A stretch of DNA of 37,219 bases, taken from NCBI GenBank assembly GCA_900548355.1, contig URKR01000018.1:1-37219 (forward strand), given 5' to 3'. Under the pieces are notes generated by a model. It saw nothing but the letters and a program-made list of their open reading frames with translations. It was not told the origin of the DNA and ran no database searches. A program made the position numbers and the translations under genes. The DNA is from an uncultured Oscillospiraceae bacterium. GTDB lineage: Bacteria; Bacillota; Clostridia; Oscillospirales; Ruminococcaceae. Shown here in pieces: positions 7,282 through 14,908 of this stretch (position 1 is its first letter; each line of letters begins with the position of its first letter).

Positions 7282-7287
7282 TATAAT
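7282..7287 (+). promoter_or_regulatory. Possible -10 box for the SEDS gene
   Basis: A perfect TATAAT about 85 bases before the start at 7372. No convincing -35 box is seen 16 to 18 bases upstream, so the promoter would be weak or need an activator. Confidence 0.35.
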
Positions 7288-7371
7288 ATCTTTGATCTTT
7301 CGTTTTATTCGCGCGGCTGCGGCGGATATTTACACCGGCCGCAAAGCGAATCCTTGAGAAAGGAGCCTTTT

Positions 7372-8538
7372 ATGTTCACCCTTGCAAGGCGGTACCTGCG
7401 CCGTGTGGATGTGCTGAGCCTGGCGCTTTGCCTGCTGTGCTCCGGCATCAGCGTTGTGGTGCTGCTTTCGGTCGGGCACAGCCAGCTTGGCGGGTCCGGC
7501 AACAAGGCTTCGGTACAGTTTATTGCAAGCCTGCTCGGGCTGATGCTGGCGATCATCACCTCCACCATTGATCTGCACGCACTGGCCCGCGCCTGGCCGC
7601 TGCACGCGGTGGTGGCCTGGGGCCTTGTGCTGCCCACCCTGTTTCTGCACAATGTCCGGGCCGGTTTCCTTGTCATCGGGTATGATGCAGGCGGAACCTC
7701 CAACTACAGTTGGTACCGCATCGGCGGTATGACCTTTCAGCCGACCGAGCTGGCCAAGCTCAGCTTTATCTTAACCCTGGCCTGGCACCTCGATAAAGTG
7801 CGCGGCCGGGTCAACCGCCCGCGCAACCTGCTTTTGCTGCTCGTCCACATCCTGCTGCCGGTGCTCGCGATTCATATCCAGGGCGACGACGGCACCGCGC
7901 TGGTCTTTGCCTGCATCGGTGTGCTCATGCTGTTTGCGGGCGGGCTGTCGGTCCCGCTGGCCCTCGGCGGGCTGGCGGTGGGCATTGCGGGCGGGGCGGC
8001 GCTGGTCGCCACCCACCCCGGCATTTTGAAAGGATACCAGTTCCAGCGGATTCTCGCCGTGCTCACGCCGGACGATCCTGCCCTGGCCGATATCGCCTAC
8101 CAGCAGAACAAAGCCGCGATGGCGATTGGCACCGGCGGGCTGACCGGGCAGGGGCTCTTCCAGGAAGAAAGTATCTTCATCCCGAACGCCTGGAACGATT
8201 TCATCTACAGCTACCTGGCCAACGCGCTCGGCTTCCTCGGCGCGCTGGCGGTACTGCTTCTGCTGCTCGGCATCATGCTGCGCACGCTGCGCACCGCCGC
8301 GGCCAGCCCGGATCTGCTCGGCCGGCTTGTCTGCGTCGGGGTGTTTGCGGCGCTGTTCGGCCAGTGCGTCATCAATATCGGGATGAATTTGCAGGTGCTG
8401 CCGGTCATCGGGGTCACGCTGCCGTTCCTCTCGGCCGGCGGGTCGAGCGTCGTCATGGTTTATTTGAGCATCGGCCTTGTGCTCAGCGTCGGCCTCTCCG
8501 CAAAACGCCACGCCGGGCTGGCGGGGCCGGTGGAGTGA
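7372..8538 (+). CDS. SEDS family peptidoglycan glycosyltransferase (FtsW/RodA/SpoVE)
   Basis: A 388-residue integral membrane protein with about ten helices, of the SEDS family that polymerises lipid II into peptidoglycan together with a class B PBP. Family motifs are WYRIGGMTFQPTELAKLS near residues 118-135, the GDDGTALVF segment, MAIGTGGLTGQGLFQ, and NDFIYSYLANALGFLG, which keeps the aspartate thought to be catalytic. The usual EE of the EExGxxG segment is replaced by NA. The C-terminal LPVIGVTLPFLSAGGSS is typical. The start has AAGGAG six bases upstream; longer in-frame starts would overlap the tsaE promoter. No PBP gene is nearby, so I cannot tell elongation (RodA) from division (FtsW) or sporulation (SpoVE); the chain is closest to RodA in length. 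Confidence 0.9.
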   Translation: MFTLARRYLRRVDVLSLALCLLCSGISVVVLLSVGHSQLGGSGNKASVQFIASLLGLMLAIITSTIDLHALARAWPLHAVVAWGLVLPTLFLHNVRAGFLVIGYDAGGTSNYSWYRIGGMTFQPTELAKLSFILTLAWHLDKVRGRVNRPRNLLLLLVHILLPVLAIHIQGDDGTALVFACIGVLMLFAGGLSVPLALGGLAVGIAGGAALVATHPGILKGYQFQRILAVLTPDDPALADIAYQQNKAAMAIGTGGLTGQGLFQEESIFIPNAWNDFIYSYLANALGFLGALAVLLLLLGIMLRTLRTAAASPDLLGRLVCVGVFAALFGQCVINIGMNLQVLPVIGVTLPFLSAGGSSVVMVYLSIGLVLSVGLSAKRHAGLAGPVE

Positions 8539-8539
8539 G

Positions 8540-8667
8540 AATTAGGAGTTAGGAGTTGCGGTGGTTCGGCGGCCGCGCCGCCTCAAAAATGCCGCTGGGG
8601 CAGCTTCGACGCCCCGGGAACTTTGCGGTGTGATAAACGCCCCACAGGCGGGCAATGCCCGCCCCTA
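8540..8667. repeat. Partial copies of two intergenic repeat families
   Basis: Starting one base after the SEDS stop codon, GAATTAGGAGTTAGGAGTTG leads into TTGCGGTGGTTCGGCGGC, which matches the end of the 4391-4531 element. Further on is GGCGGGCA-A-TGCCCGCC with GCCCCTAC (8647-8667), matching the element at 2778. It is a mosaic of repeat fragments with no gene. Confidence 0.55.
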
Positions 8668-8674
8668 CATGACT

Positions 8675-8712
8675 TTTCCGCCCTGTGCTGCGCGCCGGGC
8701 GGAAATTTTTTT
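8675..8712 (+). terminator. Intrinsic terminator of the SEDS gene
   Basis: A 9-base-pair stem TTTCCGCCC/GGGCGGAAA (8675-8683 with 8697-8705), followed by a run of seven T. Confidence 0.75.
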
Positions 8713-8729
8713 GGCTTTTTGCAAATCTC

Positions 8730-8762
8730 TGTAACAAACGCGCCGTGCGGGGACACTCTTAT
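8730..8762 (+). promoter_or_regulatory. Candidate ECF-type autoregulatory promoter
   Basis: TGTAAC at 8730-8735, followed after about 17 bases by GACACTCTTATG. ECF sigma factors favour -35 boxes ending in AAC, and many transcribe their own operon. A TGTAA box also precedes the second ECF gene (14268). The -10 part is uncertain. Confidence 0.35.
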
Positions 8763-8801
8763 GCGAAGCGCGCTGAACAAAATGGAAAGGAGGGCCGCAA
8801 C

Positions 8802-9305
8802 ATGGAGCATCTGCCGGAGCTCGAACAGCTCTACCAAACCTACCGGACAGAGCTGTACCGGTATCTTCTCTACCTCTGCCGCGACCCCCACCGGGCCGAA
8901 GACTTGCTCAGCGATACCTTCCTGCGGGCGCTGCAGGCAGCGTCCCGCTACAAAGGCGGGGAGGTCAAAGCCTGGCTTTTCGGTTTGGCGCGCAATGTCT
9001 GGCGCGAGAATCTGCGTCGCCGCAAACAAGCCCTGCCGTATGACGATCTGCTCGGTCTCACGAGGGAAGATACCCTGGCCGAGGACGCTGCCGCGCGGCA
9101 GGCACTTGAACGGGTCGAGACGCTGCTCGACGAAAAAGGCCCGCCGGCCGCCGAGGTTGTGCGGCTGCGGGCGGCCGGCTACGCCTACGCCGAGATTGCG
9201 GCCAAGTTCAAGATCACCGAATCCAGCGCCCGGGTGCTCGAACACCGCACCCGCCGCTGGCTGCAAACCACCCTGCAAAAGGAGGGACTCTGGTATGCCG
9301 AATGA
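8802..9305 (+). CDS. ECF-type RNA polymerase sigma factor (module 1)
   Basis: A 167-residue sigma-70 family protein with only regions 2 and 4. Region 2 (about 12-75) has the DPHRAEDLLSDTFLRAL core and the -10-binding WLFGLARNVWRENLRRRK. Region 4 (about 114-165) has the helix-turn-helix YAYAEIAAKFKITESSARVLEHR. The start has AAGGAGG eight bases upstream. It overlaps the zinc-finger anti-sigma gene by 11 bases, the classic arrangement in which the membrane protein holds the sigma factor until a surface signal arrives. The signal is not known. Confidence 0.9.
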   Translation: MEHLPELEQLYQTYRTELYRYLLYLCRDPHRAEDLLSDTFLRALQAASRYKGGEVKAWLFGLARNVWRENLRRRKQALPYDDLLGLTREDTLAEDAAARQALERVETLLDEKGPPAAEVVRLRAAGYAYAEIAAKFKITESSARVLEHRTRRWLQTTLQKEGLWYAE

Positions 9306-9879
9306 GAAAACAAGCATCCCCTGCGCGGTCTGCCGCGACCTGGCTCCGCTGGTGGCCGACGGGGTTGCCAGCGCCGAGAGCGAAGCCCTTGTGCGCGCGC
9401 ACCTGGAGGTTTGCCCGGCCTGTGCGGCAGAATGGCCGGAACTTTGTGCCGAAGGAGAACGACCTGACCAGGCAGATGTGCCGGAAACAGTGCCGCTGCC
9501 AGATGATATCCGGGTACTGCGCCGGCTGCATCGCAAGCTGAACCGGCGCTCGGCTTTGCTGCTGACGGCGGGGGCGCTGGGCGGCGCACTGCTGACCTAC
9601 TCGAACCGATTCAATTTGATCATCCTGTTTTTTCCACTCGTCTGCGGCGTGTTCAGCTGGCAGCGTAACCCGGCCTGGCGGGTGCTGCCAGCACTGACCT
9701 TCCTCTGCACGGCGGGGATGGCGCTGGTGCTGGATGCTTGGCAGCACAGTTATACGAATATCTGGGCGGCGGTGCGCGGCGGCCTCTGGATGGGGGTGAT
9801 CAGCGCGGCGCTCTGCCTGATCGGCGCGCTGGCCGGCCGGTTGTTCGCCTACGCGTTCAAAAAGGAGGAAGACGAATGA
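9295..9879 (+). CDS. Membrane anti-sigma factor with HxxxCxxC zinc-finger domain
   Basis: 194 residues. The N-terminal cytoplasmic part (1-45) is a zf-HC2/ZAS domain: CAVC at 10-13 and H-LEV-C-PA-C at about 37-44. The rest has about four hydrophobic helices from residue 80 to 185, and the tail FKKEEDE. It is expected to bind and hold the sigma factor encoded just upstream. The ATG at 9295 has AAAAGGAGG upstream and lies inside the sigma gene. The stop overlaps the next start as ATGA, so all three genes are coupled. Confidence 0.85.
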   Translation: MPNEKTSIPCAVCRDLAPLVADGVASAESEALVRAHLEVCPACAAEWPELCAEGERPDQADVPETVPLPDDIRVLRRLHRKLNRRSALLLTAGALGGALLTYSNRFNLIILFFPLVCGVFSWQRNPAWRVLPALTFLCTAGMALVLDAWQHSYTNIWAAVRGGLWMGVISAALCLIGALAGRLFAYAFKKEEDE

Positions 9880-10646
9880 AAGCCAAACGGAATAAAACCC
9901 TGCGCATCTGGGCCGGCGTCGGCGGTGTGGTCATTGTGGCCGGGCTGCTGCTCGCGGCCGACGGAATCACCGGCGACCCTTTGAGCCGCGCCTGGGCCGA
10001 GCGCCGTGCCCTGGCCTATGCCGAACGTGCGTACCCGGACAAGACTTTTACGGTGCAGAACAGCTACGCCGGCAGCGGATTTAGCTACGGTGTGACGGTC
10101 GGGGCAGAGGAAAGCGCTGACACACGGTTTGACGTGGAGACCCGGTTCTGGCTGCTGACCCACGGCAACGAGGACAGCATGGTTGAAAACCGCCACTGGA
10201 CGCTGATGCGCCAGGGCGTGACTGGCGCGCAGGCAATCGAGGAAATATTGGACATAGCCTGCCCGCAGTATGAACGGGCGGAAAATTACAGCGGCTGGCT
10301 GCCAGGCACAGACCCGACGCAGGCCGCGCCGCTCTCGGTTGAGCTCGACCTCTGCTGGACGTCGGACAAGACGATGAGCGGGGCGGGGGAATATGTCGAG
10401 CTTTTTCCGCTCGATTCGGCGTTTGACCCGGCCGTTACGGCCGAGGTGCCCGACCGCCTCTGCGCCCAGATCCTTTGGGACGGCGCGCCGGCCTGGGACG
10501 ACCTGCAAACCGTTGCCGATGCCTTCGACGCGGCGCTGACCGCCGCCGGCTACGACATCGACTACTACGACCTCACCCTCGTCCCGCGCGACGCAAGCTA
10601 CGACGAACGGAAAGCCATGATGGTGGAGGGGGTCATTCAGAAATGA
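9876..10646 (+). CDS. Membrane-anchored extracytoplasmic protein in the ECF operon
   Basis: 256 residues: a positive N-terminus (KAKRNKTLR), one hydrophobic helix at about 11-28 (no lipobox cysteine), then a soluble domain with YAERAYPDKTFTVQNSYAGSG near residue 47 and a C-terminal YDIDYYDLTLVPRDASYDERKA. I do not recognise the family by function. Its ATGA overlap with the anti-sigma gene shows it belongs to the sigma operon; it could be a sensor or an effector at the cell surface. A family repeat begins just after its stop codon. Confidence 0.75.
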   Translation: MKAKRNKTLRIWAGVGGVVIVAGLLLAADGITGDPLSRAWAERRALAYAERAYPDKTFTVQNSYAGSGFSYGVTVGAEESADTRFDVETRFWLLTHGNEDSMVENRHWTLMRQGVTGAQAIEEILDIACPQYERAENYSGWLPGTDPTQAAPLSVELDLCWTSDKTMSGAGEYVELFPLDSAFDPAVTAEVPDRLCAQILWDGAPAWDDLQTVADAFDAALTAAGYDIDYYDLTLVPRDASYDERKAMMVEGVIQK

Positions 10647-10723
10647 GAGTTTCGTGTTAAGAGTTTAGATTCGGTGCGCCTTCGGCGCGTTCCTTATCTC
10701 AACTCGAAACGCTCAACTCTTAA
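10647..10723. repeat. Intergenic inverted-repeat element, GAGTTTAGA family (copy 1)
   Basis: Begins directly after the stop codon. Outer arms TTAAGAGTT (10657-10665) and AACTCTTAA (10715-10723) are perfect inverted repeats. Just inside the left arm is TAGATTCGGTGCGCC with the hairpin GCGCC-TTC-GGCGC. Related copies lie at 16686 and 32907. Confidence 0.65.
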
Positions 10724-10732
10724 ATCTCCTAA

Positions 10733-10777
10733 AAAAAGCAAACGCCCCCCGCCAGGCATTTGCCCGGCGGGGGGCGT
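10733..10777 (-). terminator. Intrinsic terminator for the DUF378 operon
   Basis: A 16-base-pair GC-rich stem with one mismatch (10742-10757 with 10762-10777), loop ATTT. On the minus strand it is followed by TTTGCTTTTTTT. It may also stop plus-strand transcripts, though the T-run on that side is short. Confidence 0.75.
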
Positions 10778-10791
10778 GTTTGGTGGAGCGG

Positions 10792-11022
10792 TTACGGGGT
10801 GCGGGGGTCGGCGTCGCGGCGGGGTTCGGTGGCGAACAGCGTCGGGATCAGGGCCAGTGCGGCCAGCCCTACCACGATAAAGACGGCCCGCGCGAGCCAC
10901 CCCAGGCTGCCGCCCAGCAGCCAGCCGATTGCATCCAGGCCCCAAATGCCGTAGATGCCCCAGTTCAGGCCGCCGATAATCAGCAGCAACAGCAAAACTT
11001 TCGTAAACGTAGAATGAAACAT
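10792..11022 (-). CDS. DUF378 family small membrane protein
   Basis: 76 residues with two helices: 9-35 includes the hallmark IIGGLNWGIYGIWGLDAIGW, and the second has ARAVFIVVGLAALALI. This is the DUF378 (YuzA-like) family of small bacterial membrane proteins; its role is unknown. The hydrophilic tail TEPRRDADPRTP is an ordinary variation. It is 56 bases downstream of another small membrane protein on the same strand and ends at a strong terminator. Confidence 0.85.
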   Translation of the reverse strand: MFHSTFTKVLLLLLIIGGLNWGIYGIWGLDAIGWLLGGSLGWLARAVFIVVGLAALALIPTLFATEPRRDADPRTP

Positions 11023-11078
11023 AGCAGATTCCCCTTTCTGCCCCTAGTCTGCGCAGGGGAGGGGAGGTTTATGCAGAT

Positions 11079-11462
11079 TCAGGCGGGCGGCCCGGGAAGT
11101 TTGTGGGAAAAAACGGTGCGCAGGATGGAAAGAAAGCCCAACAGGGACAGGCACCAGCAAGAGACGAGCCAGAACCAGGCGGGCATCACCGCATCCTGGG
11201 CGAAGAGCGGGCCAAAGAAGGGGGCGAGCAGCAGGCTTTCGGCCAGCAGCAAAATTGTCCAAAGGATCTTTTCCCTGCGCGCGGAACTGCGGCGGAACAG
11301 CGCGGCAAGTGCGACGACCACCACCAGATGCAGCAGCAGGACGCCGTACCGCGGGTTGCCCCAGCCTTTCACGAACGAACTCACAATGGCGTAGCCGAAG
11401 AACCCGAGCTCCAGAATGCCAACCAGCATTTTGGTGAAGGGATTCGAATTTTTTTCCGGCAT
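11079..11462 (-). CDS. Membrane protein of unknown function
   Basis: 127 residues with about four hydrophobic helices (roughly 11-31, 39-56, 66-88, 93-115) and a charged loop RRSSARREK between the second and third. I do not recognise a family. The ribosome site is weak (AAGGCGGTGG). It is followed by the DUF378 gene in the same direction. A TATACT box lies about 55 bases upstream, but its -35 partner is poor. Confidence 0.7.
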   Translation of the reverse strand: MPEKNSNPFTKMLVGILELGFFGYAIVSSFVKGWGNPRYGVLLLHLVVVVALAALFRRSSARREKILWTILLLAESLLLAPFFGPLFAQDAVMPAWFWLVSCWCLSLLGFLSILRTVFSHKLPGPPA

Positions 11463-11589
11463 ATTGCAACCACCGCCTTGCCATGAAACAGGAAAGATTT
11501 GCTTCTACCTGTAGTATACAACAAAGAGGAACGAAACGAAAAGGGGGGAGAGCGAGAATAAATGCGGACCTTTTTGTCAGAATTGCACA

Positions 11590-11632
11590 AGAAAAAAGCG
11601 CTCCCGCACACGGCCATGCGATAGCGGGAACG
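11590..11632 (-). terminator. Intrinsic terminator of the ACT-PFL operon
   Basis: Stem CGTTCCCGC/GCGGGAGCG on the minus strand (11624-11632 with 11599-11607; one G-T pair), then CTTTTTTC. It lies just downstream of the PFL stop at 11646. Confidence 0.6.
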
Positions 11633-11645
11633 CGAGAGCGAAAAC

Positions 11646-13013
11646 TCAGTTCTTCAGCGCCTGCATCGGGGCGGGGATGCGGCCGCCGCGGTGGATCATG
11701 ACGGCGGGGTTGAACTTCGAGATCGGCATGATCGGCGCATGGCCGAGCAGCCCGCCGAAGTCGAGCACATCGCCGGCCTCGTGCCCGATGGCCGGGATGA
11801 CCCGCACGGCGGTCGTTTTCGAGTTGACCATCCCGATTGCGGCTTCGTCGGCGATCAGGGCGCTGATGACCTCAGCCGAGGTGTCGCCCGGGATGACGAC
11901 CATATCGATGCCGACCGAGCAGACCGCCGTCATCGCCTCGAGCTTTTCCAGGCTCAGGCTGCCGCACTCGGCCGCCTTGATCATGCCGTCGTCCTCCGAT
12001 ACCGGGATGAACGCGCCGGACAGCCCGCCCACATGGTTCGAGGCCATGACCCCGCCTTTCTTGACCGCGTCGTTGAGCAGTGCCAGGCAGGCCGTGGTGC
12101 CGCAGCAGCCGCAGCTCTCGAGCCCCATCTCCTCGAGGATATTCGCCACGCTGTCGCCGATCGCCGGCGTCGGGGCGAGCGAAAGGTCGATGATGCCGGC
12201 CGGCACGCCGAGCCGCTCGCTCGCCAGGTTTGCGACGAGCTGGCCCAGCCGGGTGATCTTGAAGGCGGTGCGCTTGACCAGTTCGGCCACCTCGTCCATC
12301 GGGGCGTCCTTGGGCAGCTTGGCCAGCGCGGCGCGCACCGCGCCGGGGCCGGATACCCCGACGTGGATTTCGCAGTCGGGTTCGCCGGGACCGTGGAAGG
12401 CGCCGGCCATGAAGGGGTTATCCTCCGGCGCGTTGCAGAACACGACGAGCTTCGCGTCGCCCATGCACATATTGTCTTTGGTGCGCTCGGCCGTCTCGCG
12501 GATGACCCGGCCCATCAGGGCGACGGCATCCATGTTGATGCCCGACTTGGTCGAGCCGACGTTGATTGAGGAGCAGACGAGCTCGGTTTCGGCCAGCGCG
12601 CGGGGAATGCTCTTGATCAGCCGCTTATCGCCGGCCGAAAAGCCTTTGTGCACGAGCGCACCGAATCCGCCGATAAAGTTGACGCCGACCGCCTTGGCTG
12701 CGGCGTCGAGCGCTTTTGCATACTGCACGGGGTCGGCACCCGGCGCCGCGCCGAGCAGCATCGCGATCGGGGTCACGCTGATCCGCTTGTTGACAATCGG
12801 GATGCCGTACTCGGCTGCAATCGCATCGACAACCGGCACCAGGTCTTTGGCGCGGGTGACGATCTTGTTGTAAATCTTTTCGCAGGCTTTGCCGCCGTCA
12901 GGGTCGATGCAGTCCAGCAGGCTGATGCCCATTGTGACGGTGCGCACATCGAGATGCTCCGAGGTGAGCATCTCGATGGTTTCCATAATGTCGCCGCTGT
13001 TGAGAATCTTCAT
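11646..13013 (-). CDS. PFL family protein, UPF0210 / DUF711
   Basis: A 455-residue cytoplasmic protein of the UPF0210 family, shaped like pyruvate formate-lyase but with no known reaction. The N-terminus [33 protein letters not shown] and the segments [36 protein letters not shown] (positions near 250) and [10 protein letters not shown] are all typical. Length is standard. It starts 11 bases after the ACT-domain gene; this pair is a very conserved operon in Firmicutes and archaea, suggesting that the ACT protein senses a small molecule for it. The start has a GGGGG ribosome site at normal distance. Confidence 0.95.
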   Translation of the reverse strand: MKILNSGDIMETIEMLTSEHLDVRTVTMGISLLDCIDPDGGKACEKIYNKIVTRAKDLVPVVDAIAAEYGIPIVNKRISVTPIAMLLGAAPGADPVQYAKALDAAAKAVGVNFIGGFGALVHKGFSAGDKRLIKSIPRALAETELVCSSINVGSTKSGINMDAVALMGRVIRETAERTKDNMCMGDAKLVVFCNAPEDNPFMAGAFHGPGEPDCEIHVGVSGPGAVRAALAKLPKDAPMDEVAELVKRTAFKITRLGQLVANLASERLGVPAGIIDLSLAPTPAIGDSVANILEEMGLESCGCCGTTACLALLNDAVKKGGVMASNHVGGLSGAFIPVSEDDGMIKAAECGSLSLEKLEAMTAVCSVGIDMVVIPGDTSAEVISALIADEAAIGMVNSKTTAVRVIPAIGHEAGDVLDFGGLLGHAPIMPISKFNPAVMIHRGGRIPAPMQALKN

Positions 13014-13024
13014 GCCGGGCCCCC

Positions 13025-13294
13025 TTACACTTTGTGCATCGCGTCAAAGACTTCCTGCCGGGTCAGGGTGACCTGCATGCCCATCTTTTCGGCCAAGGCG
13101 TCGAACCGGGCGCGCACGGCGGCCTGGTCGGTGTTGCAGGCCGAAAGGTTGACCAGCATAATCATGCAGAACATATCCTGCATAATGCTCTGGGTCACGT
13201 CCTCGATGTTGATGTTCAGCTCGGCGCAGACCGCGCTGACCTGGGCCACAACGCCTACGGTATCTTTCCCGATCACGGTGATAACTGCTTTCAT
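13025..13294 (-). CDS. ACT domain protein, UPF0237
   Basis: An 89-residue protein made of one ACT domain: [20 protein letters not shown] begins the first strand and the ligand-binding loop, followed by [16 protein letters not shown] domains usually bind amino acids. Its partner is the PFL family gene directly downstream, an arrangement kept across many genomes. The AGGAGGGG ribosome site lies a few bases upstream of ATG, and a sigma-A promoter is at 13342-13370. Confidence 0.93.
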   Translation of the reverse strand: MKAVITVIGKDTVGVVAQVSAVCAELNINIEDVTQSIMQDMFCMIMLVNLSACNTDQAAVRARFDALAEKMGMQVTLTRQEVFDAMHKV

Positions 13295-13341
13295 AAGCCC
13301 CTCCTGACAAGTTGATGAAGGTGAGTTACAATATACACTGT

Positions 13342-13370
13342 ATTATATCAGATTTCGCCCGGTTTGGCGA
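13342..13370 (-). promoter_or_regulatory. Promoter of the ACT-PFL operon
   Basis: On the minus strand: TCGCCA, 17 bases, TATAAT, with start near 13335 and a leader of about 40 bases. The -35 matches consensus at four of six. Confidence 0.55.
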
Positions 13371-13399
13371 GAAGGAATTCTGCGCGGTGCGCCGCGCCC

Positions 13400-14131
13400 T
13401 CAAACCGGCTTGCCGGCGCGCACCAGCAGCATCATCGGCCGGCGCATTTCGTCCCGCATACCGGGAACAGCAAGGGTTTCGGGCGCGGGGAGGGCTTCCT
13501 CCACGGCTTCCAGCACAAAGCCGGCGCGCAGCAGCCCGCCGAGGATCTGGGTCAGGGTGTGGTGGTACTTCGGCACTTCCTGGCCAAGAAAGACGGTCTG
13601 CCGCAAACCGGGATAGAAATAGTTGTCCACCGGCCAGTAGAGCGGGCGGCCGGCCTCGTCGGTGATCCATTCCTCCCGAACGCCGGCTGTAAAGACCGGG
13701 TGCTCGATGTTGAACAGGAACGCCCCGCCCGGCTTGAGGGCCGCTAAGACCTTTTCATAGACGGCGTCAAGGTTTTCGACATAGTGCAGCACAAGGTTGC
13801 TGACAACGAGATCCCACCGCGCGGCGGGGTAGGCGTAGTCGAGCAGGTCGCAGACCTCGTAGCGGATCACGTCGGCCGGGTTGCGGCGGCCGGCTTCGGC
13901 GATCATGCGGGCGCTGCTGTCCAGCCCGAGCACCTCGGCCGCGCCGCGGGCGGCCGCATAGCCGCAGTGCCAGCCGTAGCCGCAGCCGAGGTCGAGCACC
14001 GCCTTGCCGGCCACATCCGGGAAGAGCGGGCCCAGCTGGTGCCACTCGCCGGCCGCCGCCAGCCCACCCTGGCTGCGCGGCATCTCGGAATAAGCGGAAA
14101 AGAAAGCGGGATTGTCGTAGATGGATGGCAT
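13400..14131 (-). CDS. Class I SAM-dependent methyltransferase
   Basis: 243 residues with a Rossmann methyltransferase fold. Motif I is VLDLGCGYG at 45-53; the acidic end of strand 2 is VLGLDSS; motif IV is WDLVVSNLVLHYV; the post-motif LKPGGAFLFNIEHPVF follows. The family resembles small-molecule or quinone-type methyltransferases (UbiE/COQ5-like fold), but the substrate is unknown. The ATG at 14131 has AAGGAG six bases upstream. It is divergent from the second ECF operon and convergent with nothing: the ACT promoter reads away in the same direction downstream. Confidence 0.88.
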   Translation of the reverse strand: MPSIYDNPAFFSAYSEMPRSQGGLAAAGEWHQLGPLFPDVAGKAVLDLGCGYGWHCGYAAARGAAEVLGLDSSARMIAEAGRRNPADVIRYEVCDLLDYAYPAARWDLVVSNLVLHYVENLDAVYEKVLAALKPGGAFLFNIEHPVFTAGVREEWITDEAGRPLYWPVDNYFYPGLRQTVFLGQEVPKYHHTLTQILGGLLRAGFVLEAVEEALPAPETLAVPGMRDEMRRPMMLLVRAGKPV

Positions 14132-14267
14132 GGCAGACTCCTTATTCCTCATGGATTCGAAAGGTTCTACCCCCAGTATACGCGGCGCGGCGGGGGAGGG
14201 CAAGACTATGCGCAAAATTTGCAAAAACGCATGGATTTTGTGCAGTTCGTGCAAGAAACCACCTGGT

Positions 14268-14296
14268 TGTAAGAAAACGGCCCCGGCCGCCGTCTG
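14268..14296 (+). promoter_or_regulatory. Candidate ECF promoter of module 2
   Basis: TGTAAG, 17 bases, CGTCTG. ECF promoters of the Bacillus SigM type use a -35 with AAC and a -10 with CGTC, so this may be an autoregulatory site. No sigma-A promoter is seen closer to the gene. Confidence 0.35.
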
Positions 14297-14353
14297 GAGG
14301 GATAGAAGGCCTTCAAAACCCGCCGGCCGCCGCCGGACAAAGGAGAACCATTT

Positions 14354-14908
14354 GTGGATGACCAAACATTGATCCGCCTGCTGCGGCAGGACCCCGACGC
14401 CGGGCTGCGCGCCGCGATGCAAAGCTATGCGCCGCTCGTCAAGGCGGTGATCGGGCGCATCCTGCCGCGCGACCCGCGCGAAGCCGAGGAAGCCGTCGCC
14501 GACGTCTTTGTCGCGCTGTGGCGGCAGGCCCCGGCGCTGGCGCGGGAAAACACCCCGCTGCGCCCCTGGCTCGCCGTGACCGCCCGCAACGCCGGCATCG
14601 ACCGCTACCGCGCGCTGCGCCGGCAAAACACCCTCTCGCTTGACGACGGTCTTGCCGATGCGATTGCTGACCTGGCCGAATTTGACCGGATGTCCGCCGG
14701 CCCGCAGGATCTTGTCGGCGCGCTTGTCGCCGCGATGGAACCGCCCGACCGCGATATTTTTCTGCGCAAATATTACCTGCTTGAATCCAGCCGGCAGATC
14801 GCCGCAGCGCTCGGCATGAGCGAGAGCGCCGTCAACACCCGGCTGAGCCGCGGGCGCGACCGGCTGCGCCGCGCCCTGCTTGCGAAAGGAGTGCACCCCC
14901 ATGCGTAA
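14354..14908 (+). CDS. ECF-type RNA polymerase sigma factor (module 2)
   Basis: 184 residues, with region 2 at about 24-90 (DPREAEEAVADVFVALWRQ, then LRPWLAVTARNAGIDRYRALRRQN) and region 4 at about 128-176 (the helix-turn-helix SSRQIAAALGMSESAVNTRLSRGRDRLRRAL). The start codon is GTG, with GGAG eight bases upstream. It overlaps the DUF4179 gene by eight bases. Together they look like the sigma/anti-sigma pairs common in Clostridia. The inducing signal cannot be read from the sequence. Confidence 0.9.
   Translation: MDDQTLIRLLRQDPDAGLRAAMQSYAPLVKAVIGRILPRDPREAEEAVADVFVALWRQAPALARENTPLRPWLAVTARNAGIDRYRALRRQNTLSLDDGLADAIADLAEFDRMSAGPQDLVGALVAAMEPPDRDIFLRKYYLLESSRQIAAALGMSESAVNTRLSRGRDRLRRALLAKGVHPHA

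Noticed and set aside
8540..8667. Insertion sequence remnant with transposase
   Set aside because: No transposase fragment was found in any frame; only short non-coding repeats are present.
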